From: Corynebacterium sp. MSK297
GTDB taxonomy: Bacteria; Actinomycetota; Actinomycetes; Mycobacteriales; Mycobacteriaceae
NCBI RefSeq assembly: GCF_030232885.1
Contig: NZ_JASPGD010000001.1
Location: 124,001-188,000, forward strand
Length of the DNA stretch: 64,000 nt
Reading direction: 5' to 3'
This document shows positions 57,478-64,000 of the stretch, one piece after another; within the stretch, counting starts at the first letter, position 1, and every line of letters starts with the position of its first letter. The notes beneath the pieces are model-generated. The model had not been told where the DNA came from and searched no databases. It saw nothing but the letters and a program-made list of their open reading frames with translations. The position numbers were made by a program, and so were the translations under genes.

Positions 57478-58808
57478 GAGTCAATCACCGCCCACTTCAT
57501 GGATTGGAACCGATAGACCACCGCCGCGGTACGCAGCGCAATAAACGCCAACAACCCGCACCAGATACCCGTCAACCCACCGTCGACAAGATAGGCGATC
57601 CACACACCCGGCAGAAACCCCAGAAGCACCGAACCGATTGTGATTGTGCGTAAAAACGCAACATCACCCGCACCGAGTAAGACGCCATCAAAGGCAAACA
57701 ACACCCCGCCCAGCACAATCATCATGAGCAATAACCACCACGGTGCCGCAATAGTATCCAGTACCCCAGCATCATCAGTAAACAACCGCGGGATCCAACC
57801 AGAAAATACTGCGAATACAGCCGCAAGCGCCAACGCGAAAATGGTGGAATACCAGGTAATTTTCAAGCCAGCGCGCCGGGCCGCGGTGACGGTCTTTCCA
57901 CCGAGTGCAGCACCAATAAGCGCTTGCGCGGCAATAGCCAGCGAATCCAACACCAGAGTAAGGAAATTCCACAGCTGCAACATAATCTGGTGCGCTGCCA
58001 AAGCATGTGTGCCGAACCGCGCAGCCACACCCGCGGCAGACAAAAACGCCACCTGGAATGCAAGAGAACGCAAAATCAAATCGCGCCCCAACACCAGTTG
58101 GCGCATGATCACTCGAGCCTGCGGTGTCCAACTACCATCATGAGCGCGCAACAGGCATACTACGAAACAAGTTGCGGTAAGCCCCATCCCCAACACATTC
58201 GCCCAGGCAGAGCCCACAAGGCCGAACATGGAGACCAAAAATGGCAGGGCAATTGCCCCGGGGACCACACCAGCCAGCGTGAAATAGAACGGCCACCGGG
58301 TATTCTGAATCCCGCGCATCCACCCATTACCTGCCATGGTGACTAAGGTCAGTGGGATCGCTAACGCGGACACATGCAACCAACTAGCCGTTGCAGCTGC
58401 CACATTCGGATCGCCGGTTAACCACTGTGCGATATGCGAACCGAAGGTCCACAGCACGGCAGCCAGCAATAGACCCACTGCAACCGCAACCCACGTTGCC
58501 TGCACGCCCTCGGCAATAGCAGCTGATTTCTTGCCTTGCCCATATAACCGCGAGGCCCGGGCAGTTGTTCCATAAGACAAAAAAGTCAACTGGGTAGTCA
58601 ACATCGACTGGACAGTGGCTCCAGCACCCAGCGCGGCGAGTTCGAAGCTCCCAAGCCTCCCCACGACTGCTGTATCCAGCAATAAATACAGCGGCATGGC
58701 AGCAAGAACCCCGAGCGCCGGAAGCGCTAGGCCGAAGATTGTGCGAGCGCTAATCTCCGCGCTATCTGCACCGGGTGAATGTGTCTGAGAAGGTAGGGTC
58801 ATGGGCAC
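57474..58808 (-). CDS. dinF: MATE-family efflux transporter (DinF-like)
   Basis: An integral membrane antiporter of the multidrug and toxic compound extrusion family, 444 residues and 12 hydrophobic helices. The first half opens with FGLALPALGVLAAMPLYLLL and DTAVVGRLGSFELAALGAGA, the DinF-type MATE start. The exported compound is unknown. It overlaps nrnA by 10 bases at its start and the phosphoesterase gene by four at its end. Despite the name, no SOS box is visible in front of this operon. Confidence 0.9.
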   Translation of the reverse strand: MPMTLPSQTHSPGADSAEISARTIFGLALPALGVLAAMPLYLLLDTAVVGRLGSFELAALGAGATVQSMLTTQLTFLSYGTTARASRLYGQGKKSAAIAEGVQATWVAVAVGLLLAAVLWTFGSHIAQWLTGDPNVAAATASWLHVSALAIPLTLVTMAGNGWMRGIQNTRWPFYFTLAGVVPGAIALPFLVSMFGLVGSAWANVLGMGLTATCFVVCLLRAHDGSWTPQARVIMRQLVLGRDLILRSLAFQVAFLSAAGVAARFGTHALAAHQIMLQLWNFLTLVLDSLAIAAQALIGAALGGKTVTAARRAGLKITWYSTIFALALAAVFAVFSGWIPRLFTDDAGVLDTIAAPWWLLLMMIVLGGVLFAFDGVLLGAGDVAFLRTITIGSVLLGFLPGVWIAYLVDGGLTGIWCGLLAFIALRTAAVVYRFQSMKWAVIDS

Positions 58809-59764
58809 TCACGTTCAATAACAGTCAGTAGTTCATCGATCACTTCCGCAGCCGTGCCCCGTGCCGAAAATCCCGCCGCCGGAATATGGCCGCCACCACC
58901 TAATTTCATGGCAATCGCCGAGCAATCAATTTCCCGTGAACGCAGCGAACCATTCCAATATCCCGGAGACATCTCCTTGTACACCACTCCGAGATTGGTG
59001 CCGTCGAGCGAGCGGACAAAATCCACGAGCTTTTCCACCGCAGATTGATTATGCGCAGCGATAATGTGGTGCGGGACTTGTAACACCGCCATTGTTACCG
59101 ATCCAGCGGATTTAATCTGCAGGTTGGACAGTACCTCGCCCGTCATTTGCAGATCATCCGGAGCCGTCAAATCCACCAAATCAACAGCGATTTGCTTTGG
59201 GTCGAGCCCGTAATCCATCAGCTCAGCAGCCATGGTGTGCATGAGGCGACTACCCCAGCGAAAACTTCCAGTATCGGTCATCAACCCGGCATACAACCCG
59301 TGCGCGATCTCCCGATCTAGCGAGATCCCCAGGGTCCGAAACAACTCGAAGAGCACCACGGTCGTGGACTCCCTGGTGGGATCTACCAAGTTAATGTCAC
59401 CGTAGCCTGGGTTTGTGTCGTGATGGTCAATATTAATGCGCGGTCCGGAAAATGCCTGATATTCTGCCGAAGCTGTGCCAGTTCGAGACAGCGAGCCGCA
59501 ATCAACACTTATGACGACGTCGGCAGGCGGAAATTCCTGGTCCCGTTCAAATAGCTCCACGTTTTCTGCATATGGGATAGACAAGAGGTTGTCCGGAATT
59601 GGTTTATCTTGTCCCACGTACAGCCGCGAGTTGATACCAAGTTGCTTGAGTCCCAGGGCAAGCGCGCACGCCGAGCCGATGGCATCAGCATCCGGGTTCA
59701 CATGCGCCACGATAATCACCCGCCGTGCCTGGCGAATGGCGCTAGCTACCTGAGAATAGGGCAT
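58799..59764 (-). CDS. nrnA: DHH/DHHA1 phosphoesterase, NrnA-like (oligoribonuclease / pAp phosphatase)
   Basis: It degrades very short RNAs and dephosphorylates 3'-phosphoadenosine 5'-phosphate in related proteins; in actinobacteria some members hydrolyse cyclic dinucleotide products. The DHH domain has VNPDADAIGSACAL, ISVDCGS and NIDHHDTN; the DHHA1 domain has GGGGHIPAAGFSAR. 321 residues. ATG 59764 overlaps the rbfA stop by one base (TAATG), and its own end overlaps the MATE gene by 10 bases. The rbfA-nrnA-dinF run is conserved in corynebacteria and mycobacteria. Confidence 0.9.
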   Translation of the reverse strand: MPYSQVASAIRQARRVIIVAHVNPDADAIGSACALALGLKQLGINSRLYVGQDKPIPDNLLSIPYAENVELFERDQEFPPADVVISVDCGSLSRTGTASAEYQAFSGPRINIDHHDTNPGYGDINLVDPTRESTTVVLFELFRTLGISLDREIAHGLYAGLMTDTGSFRWGSRLMHTMAAELMDYGLDPKQIAVDLVDLTAPDDLQMTGEVLSNLQIKSAGSVTMAVLQVPHHIIAAHNQSAVEKLVDFVRSLDGTNLGVVYKEMSPGYWNGSLRSREIDCSAIAMKLGGGGHIPAAGFSARGTAAEVIDELLTVIERECP

Positions 59765-60195
59765 TACTCAGAGTCCTTATACGGGTCTTCGTCTCCAGCA
59801 GGCCGTGCCTGCTGCCGCAAACGTGCGAGTTCTTCATCACGAGCTTTCGCTTTCGCGAGTAAGCCTTCCATATGGGCAGAGGCTTGCGGAACTTCGTCGA
59901 ATTCAAACTCGAGGGTGGGGGTAAACCGCACGGACAGCACATCACCGACGATCTTCCGCAGTTGGCCGCGGTGGCGGTGCAAAGCTTCTGCAGCCTGATC
60001 CAAGTCAGGTTCTTCGTTGATATCACGACCGCGCACGGTGTAATACACTGTCGCGTTGTGCAAATCGCCGGTCACACGCGTATCAGTGACAGTAATGAGT
60101 TCGAGTCGGCGATCCTTAATCTGGTGTTCTAGGGCGTTCGCGACAATTTCTTGGATACGCTTAGCGATCCGGCCTGTTCGTGCATTATCAGCCAT
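59764..60195 (-). CDS. rbfA: Ribosome-binding factor A
   Basis: A 30S maturation factor, also needed in the cold. ATG 60195 ([17 protein letters not shown]) is the start: AAAGGT precedes it and the family begins here; the open frame upstream to 60276 is not RbfA-like. 143 residues. KH-like fold segments are [20 protein letters not shown] and [20 protein letters not shown]. An unstructured C-terminal tail follows. The gene overlaps nrnA by one base and is separated from infB by two hairpins. Confidence 0.93.
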   Translation of the reverse strand: MADNARTGRIAKRIQEIVANALEHQIKDRRLELITVTDTRVTGDLHNATVYYTVRGRDINEEPDLDQAAEALHRHRGQLRKIVGDVLSVRFTPTLEFEFDEVPQASAHMEGLLAKAKARDEELARLRQQARPAGDEDPYKDSE

Positions 60196-60325
60196 GAAAT
60201 ATTTACCTTTCACATAAGGACTGCTGGCAGAGACGAAACACACCGCGCAGTCAGTGTCGTAACAATCTTTCCCCATTGATTCGGTGACGAATTGCTATTC
60301 ATTTTCCGCTATTTTAGCGCAGACG

Positions 60326-60370
60326 AAAAACACCCACCCGAGGTGGCGATGAGCCAACTCGGATGGGTGT
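60326..60370 (-). terminator. Intrinsic terminator after infB
   Basis: On the minus strand ACACCCATCCGAG pairs with CTCGGGTGGGTGT (13 pairs with one G-U), followed by TTTTT. It lies 109 bases after the infB stop and ahead of rbfA, so rbfA probably has its own promoter in the remaining 130 bases. Confidence 0.85.
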
Positions 60371-60385
60371 ATACGGTGAGGGCCT

Positions 60386-60404
60386 CCCACCATTACGTGG
60401 TGGG
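60386..60404. terminator. Second hairpin between infB and rbfA
   Basis: CCCACCA (60386-60392) pairs with TGGTGGG (60398-60404), 7 perfect pairs with a five-base loop. It may stabilise the infB mRNA end or assist the following terminator. Confidence 0.45.
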
Positions 60405-60478
60405 TCTACAGGAAGTCTCAAGGATCTAGCTTGCCGGACGTGCCCGATGGACTCCGCCTGGCTGCACGCTAGGTACTA

Positions 60479-63394
60479 CTAGTCGCGTGGAACCTCGACT
60501 TCTTCGTAAGCCTGGATAATATCGCCAACCTGAATGTCTGGGTAAGACAGGGTCATACCGCATTCATAACCGGCCTTGATCTCGTTCATGTCGTCCTTTT
60601 CGTGACGCAGAGACTCGATCGTGGCATTCGGTGCGATGACATTGCCATCGCGCAGGATGCGGGCCTTTCCGTTGCGCTTGACGGAACCTTCGTTGACCAT
60701 ACAACCCGCAATGAGGCCGACAGCCGAAGACTTGAACAGCGCACGGATTTCGGCTTCACCGGTATCGCGCTCTTCGTAGATCGGCTTGAGCATGCCCTTG
60801 AGAGCCTGCTCGATCTCTTCGATCGCACGGTAGATGACCGTGTAGTAGCGCAGATCGACGCCTTCTTGGTTGGCAGCCTCGGTGGCTTTGCCTTCCGCGC
60901 GGACGTTGAACGCCACGATGACAGCATCCGATGCAGCGGCCAGCGACACGTTGGTCTGTGTGACAGCACCGACACCACGGTCGATGATGTTCAGCTCGAC
61001 CTCGTCGTCGATTTCGATCTGCAGCAAAGCGTCTTCCAAGGCCTCGACCGAACCAGCATTGTCGCCCTTCAGGATCAGGTTGAGCGTGCTGGTTTCCTTC
61101 AGCACCTTGTCCAGATCCTCCAAGGACACGCGCTTCTTCGTCTTCGCCTGCATTGCAGAACGACGACGAGCATCACGCTGCGCAGCGATCTGGCGAGCGA
61201 CCCGGTCATCTTCCACTACCAGCAGCGAGTCACCGGCACCAGGCACGCCGTTCAAACCTTGCACCTGTACTGGGCGCGAAGGACCGGCTTCATCGACGTC
61301 ATGGCCGAATTCATCCACCATGCGACGGACACGGCCATGGGCATCGCCGACGACGATCGAATCGCCGACGTGCAAGGTTCCGCGCTGCACAATGACGGTG
61401 GCAACCGGACCACGACCGCGGTCCAAGTTGGCTTCGATCGCCAGACCTTGGGCATTCATGTCCGGGTTGGCAGTCAACTCCAACGCGGCATCCGCGGTAA
61501 GAACAACGGCTTCGAGCAGCTCATCTATGTTGGTTCCCTGACGCGCAGAGATATCGATGAACATCGTATCGCCGCCGTACTCTTCCGGAATCAACCCGTA
61601 TTCAGTCAGCTGACCACGAATCTTGTCCGGTTGTGCTTCCGGCTTATCGATCTTGTTGACGGCAACGACCACTGGGATATCTGCGGCCTTCGCGTGGTTA
61701 ATCGCCTCAATGGTCTGCGGCATCACGCCGTCGTCGGCAGCAACCACCAGAATAGCCAGGTCGGTGGCTTTCGCACCACGAGCACGCATCTGGGTGAATG
61801 CTTCGTGACCTGGGGTATCCAGGAACGTCAGCACACGCTGCTTACCTTCAGCCGTAATCTCGGTCTGGTATGCACCAATGCCCTGGGTGATGCCACCGGC
61901 TTCACCCTCACCTTCGTTTGTCTTACGGATGGTGTCCAACAGTCGAGTCTTACCGTGGTCAACGTGGCCCATGACGGTGATGACTGGAGGGCGTTTCGCG
62001 AGGTCTTCCTCGTCGCCTTCGTCTTCACCGAACTGCAGGTCGAACGACTCCAGCAGCTCGCGGTCCTCGTCTTCTGGGGAAACCACTTCGAGTTCATAGT
62101 TGATCTCGGCGGCCAACAACTGCAGGGTCTCTTCCGACACCGTTGCCGTTGCGGTCACCATCTCACCCATGTTGAACAAAGCCTGCACCAGTGCGGCTGG
62201 ATCAGCGTTGATCTTTTCCGCAAAATCCGACACAGAAGCGCCGCGACGCAGACGAACGGTCTTGCCCTTGCCATCTGGTAAGCGCACACCGCCGACTACA
62301 TTTGGTGCGTGCAGCTCCTCGTACTCGGCTTTCTTCTGACGCTTCGACTTCTTACCACGACGCGGTGGGCCGCCTGGACGCCCGAATGCACCTGCGGTAC
62401 CACCACGACGGCCGCCACGGCCACCGCGGAAGCCACCAGCTGGAGGGCCACCACGCCCTGGGCCACCTGGGCCTGCTTTCCCGCGTCCACGACCACTACC
62501 GGACTGTTTGTTCGGCATTGCCGCCGGAGTTGGCGTCGCTGGCATCATCGCCGGGGTTGGACGACGTCCGCCACCGCTGCGTTCATTCGAAGAAGCCGAA
62601 CGATCATCACGATTATTGCGTGGTTTAGCGCCACCACCATCGCGAGCAGGTTTGCCTTGCCCCTGTCCCGGTTTTGGCCCCTTAGAACCACCCGGACGTG
62701 GACCGGGTTTCGCACGATCGTCTCCCGTACCAGATGAGAACGGGTTGTTCGCCACCTTTGGGCGCCCACCAGGCTTTGGCATCGGACGAGGCATTGCATT
62801 GCCAGGATTTGGTGTACCTGGTTTCGCCTGACCGGGTTTCGCTTGCACGGCTTGCCCAGGCTTCGTTGGGCCTGGTTTTGTCTGACCTGGTTTCGGCGCA
62901 TTGGCGCTCGAACGCTGTCCCTGGCGTTTGTCTGCACCTGCGGCAGCCTTGTTCGGACCAGGCTTAGCTGGGCGATCCGATCCAGGCTTTGGTGCCCGCG
63001 CACCTGGATTTGCAGGCTTTGCTGGACGTTCTTGGCCTGGTTTCGGTGCGCCTGATTGCGACTGACCAGGCTTCGCTTGCGCGGCTTGCCCAGGCTTCAT
63101 TTGGCCTGGTTTCGCCTGACCTGGTTTTGGCGCACCAGTCTGAGATTTTGCTCCAGGCTGTGCCCCAGGTTTTGTCTGAGCGCCTGCTGGACCGGTTTTT
63201 TGCGCGGCAGATGGGGCAGCTTCGTTTGCTGCATCTTGTTCGTAGTGCGCACGCATTTTTTTGACTACCGGCGGCTCAATCGTGGACGATGCGGTTTTGA
63301 CGAATTCGCCTTTTTCTTTCAGCGTCGCCAGTAGTTCTTTACTGGTAATGCCGAGCTGTTTTGCTAGCTCGTGTACGCGTAATTTTCCGGGCAC
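60479..63394 (-). CDS. infB: Translation initiation factor IF-2
   Basis: A GTPase that brings fMet-tRNA to the 30S subunit. 971 residues. The N-terminal IF2N domain is [20 protein letters not shown] (4-23). A very long Pro/Gly/Lys/Gln-rich segment runs from about 75 to 345 (repeats of KPGQ), with an Arg/Gly-rich end. A second IF2N module lies near 380. The GTPase domain has [10 protein letters not shown] (about 474-483) and its partner motifs, followed by the C1 and C2 domains. GTG 63394 follows AGAGGAG. It lies downstream of ylxR and the nusA end, as is universal. In-frame DNA repeats in the linker are described separately. Confidence 0.96.
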   Translation of the reverse strand: MPGKLRVHELAKQLGITSKELLATLKEKGEFVKTASSTIEPPVVKKMRAHYEQDAANEAAPSAAQKTGPAGAQTKPGAQPGAKSQTGAPKPGQAKPGQMKPGQAAQAKPGQSQSGAPKPGQERPAKPANPGARAPKPGSDRPAKPGPNKAAAGADKRQGQRSSANAPKPGQTKPGPTKPGQAVQAKPGQAKPGTPNPGNAMPRPMPKPGGRPKVANNPFSSGTGDDRAKPGPRPGGSKGPKPGQGQGKPARDGGGAKPRNNRDDRSASSNERSGGGRRPTPAMMPATPTPAAMPNKQSGSGRGRGKAGPGGPGRGGPPAGGFRGGRGGRRGGTAGAFGRPGGPPRRGKKSKRQKKAEYEELHAPNVVGGVRLPDGKGKTVRLRRGASVSDFAEKINADPAALVQALFNMGEMVTATATVSEETLQLLAAEINYELEVVSPEDEDRELLESFDLQFGEDEGDEEDLAKRPPVITVMGHVDHGKTRLLDTIRKTNEGEGEAGGITQGIGAYQTEITAEGKQRVLTFLDTPGHEAFTQMRARGAKATDLAILVVAADDGVMPQTIEAINHAKAADIPVVVAVNKIDKPEAQPDKIRGQLTEYGLIPEEYGGDTMFIDISARQGTNIDELLEAVVLTADAALELTANPDMNAQGLAIEANLDRGRGPVATVIVQRGTLHVGDSIVVGDAHGRVRRMVDEFGHDVDEAGPSRPVQVQGLNGVPGAGDSLLVVEDDRVARQIAAQRDARRRSAMQAKTKKRVSLEDLDKVLKETSTLNLILKGDNAGSVEALEDALLQIEIDDEVELNIIDRGVGAVTQTNVSLAAASDAVIVAFNVRAEGKATEAANQEGVDLRYYTVIYRAIEEIEQALKGMLKPIYEERDTGEAEIRALFKSSAVGLIAGCMVNEGSVKRNGKARILRDGNVIAPNATIESLRHEKDDMNEIKAGYECGMTLSYPDIQVGDIIQAYEEVEVPRD
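62828..63134. repeat. Two 73-base imperfect direct repeats in the infB linker
   Basis: Bases 62828-62900 and 63062-63134 align without gaps at 65 of 73 positions. The offset of 234 bases equals 78 codons, so the frame is kept. They encode Lys/Pro/Gly/Gln-rich peptides, and the surrounding low-complexity DNA contains many shorter related units. Confidence 0.85.
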
Positions 63395-63495
63395 TTGACT
63401 CCTCTGTTGTTTACTAGAGGCCCAAGTAACCCTTGTGACCTCTAGGGTGTGCTAGTGACTTTCATCGCTGATGCAACTTCATGGTTGAGTGCTCA

Positions 63496-63804
63496 TCAGT
63501 GTCGGTCTTCCTTACATTCTCTAGTCGGTGAAGTGGCGCGAGCTTCTAGGTACGTCCGTACATGACCAGCGTCCAGTTTCCTGGACGTTTTGAACGCACG
63601 CTCTAAGGCGCGACGTTGCAGCGCCGTATCGAGTGCAGATAGTTCCGGCGTTATCCACGCACCGCGGCCCGGTAGGCTGCGGGAAGGATCTGCGAGAACA
63701 CGATGATGGTCATTGGGGTCAATCACCATACGTAGCAGGTGAGTATCGTCGTATCGTTTCCGGGTAGCGATGCAGGTCCGAACCGGTTGCACACCTCGGG
63801 CCAT
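63496..63804 (-). CDS. ylxR: YlxR family protein (DUF448)
   Basis: A small RNA-binding-like protein between nusA and infB in most bacteria. ATG 63804 (MARGVQPVRTCIATRKRY) is the start: AGGAAGGA precedes it and the DUF448 pattern RTCIATR begins at once. The domain continues with DPSRSLPGRGAWI (the usual GRGAW) and ends about residue 90. 102 residues. Some YlxR proteins act as transcription or RNase P regulators, so the role here is open. Confidence 0.88.
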   Translation of the reverse strand: MARGVQPVRTCIATRKRYDDTHLLRMVIDPNDHHRVLADPSRSLPGRGAWITPELSALDTALQRRALERAFKTSRKLDAGHVRTYLEARATSPTRECKEDRH

Positions 63805-63913
63805 CGCATCCTTCCTACCGTGAAATGCTCGCACTCGCCTGCAGCTGTTCTGCACGCGATAATCCAGTCTAATAGAAAATAAGCAAAAGGTGAACTTTGC
63901 CGATCCTCCGCAC

Positions 63914-64000
63914 TTATTCCTGCGGCTTGCTTTCTCCTTCAGCTCCGGACCCGTCGACGACAGCATCCGACACAGATTCGTCAACTGAAGCAGCTACAAC
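63914..64000 (-). CDS. nusA: 3' end of nusA (partial)
   Basis: An open frame runs from the window edge to TAA at 63914-63916 and encodes 28 residues, mostly acidic and Ala/Ser/Val-rich (VVAASVDESVSDAVVDGSGA). It directly precedes ylxR-infB, the place of nusA in virtually all bacteria. NusA proteins often end in such an acidic tail. The body of the gene lies outside the window, so the name rests on position. Confidence 0.6.
   Translation of the reverse strand, partial: VVAASVDESVSDAVVDGSGAEGESKPQE

Noticed and set aside
60602..62281. 559-codon open frame on the plus strand
   Set aside because: It is antisense to infB, has no ribosome site and no domain; it arises from the codon bias of infB on the opposite strand.

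Overview
The window is a stretch of Corynebacterium chromosome. Two things support this. The iron regulator DtxR is almost identical in its first 110 residues to the classic corynebacterial protein. The gene order sigB-dtxR-galE ... oxyR-hrpA-nrdR-lexA-sugR ... hflX-dapF-miaA-miaB-recX-recA ... pspA-clgR-cinA-pgsA-terC-ftsK-rnj-dapA-thyX-dapB-pnp-rpsO-ribF-truB ... rbfA-infB-nusA is, from memory, the conserved core order of C. glutamicum and its relatives. The species cannot be named from the sequence alone. I see no prophage, insertion sequence, CRISPR array, rRNA or tRNA gene. This is core chromosome with a few lineage-specific changes.

Layout: 1-18.4 kb holds mostly forward genes. These are the sigma factor SigB, DtxR, GalE, two conserved hypotheticals, a Ski2-like helicase, a D-amino-acid dehydrogenase-like gene divergent from oxyR, a membrane protein, HrpA, NrdR, a small membrane protein in the divS position, LexA and SugR. 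From 18.5 to 34.4 kb come uraA (interrupted by one in-frame stop), HflX, a protein with a Cys/Gly/His-rich tail, DapF-MiaA, a DUF349/GNAT pair, MiaB and a glycine-betaine ABC transporter. From 34.6 to 47 kb, almost all on the minus strand, are RecA-RecX, DUF3046, PspA, ClgR, CinA, PgsA, TerC, FtsK, a DinB-like protein and RNase J. From 47 to 64 kb are the lysine/DAP and thymidylate genes (dapA, thyX, dapB), PNPase, S15, RibF, TruB, a phosphopantetheinyl transferase cluster, NrnA, RbfA, IF-2, YlxR and the 3' end of nusA.

The genes group into DNA repair and SOS (lexA, recA, recX, divS-like), stress control (sigB, clgR, oxyR, dtxR, pspA), RNA metabolism and translation (rnj, pnp, rpsO, infB, rbfA, truB, miaA, miaB, hrpA, hflX), cell-wall precursors (dapA, dapB, dapF, pptA) and osmoprotection (proVWX-like). 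The most interesting signals are regulatory or lineage-specific. They are a terC leader with yybP-ykoY-like sequence and a hairpin that covers the terC Shine-Dalgarno sequence; near-identical SigH-type promoters at sigB and clgR, with a perfect operator-like palindrome at clgR; the uraA nonsense codon; a perfect stem-loop that swallows a start codon after rnj; the metal-binding-looking tail of the 21.5 kb protein; and two places where expected neighbours (fructose/PTS genes next to sugR, gluABCD next to recX) are absent or replaced.
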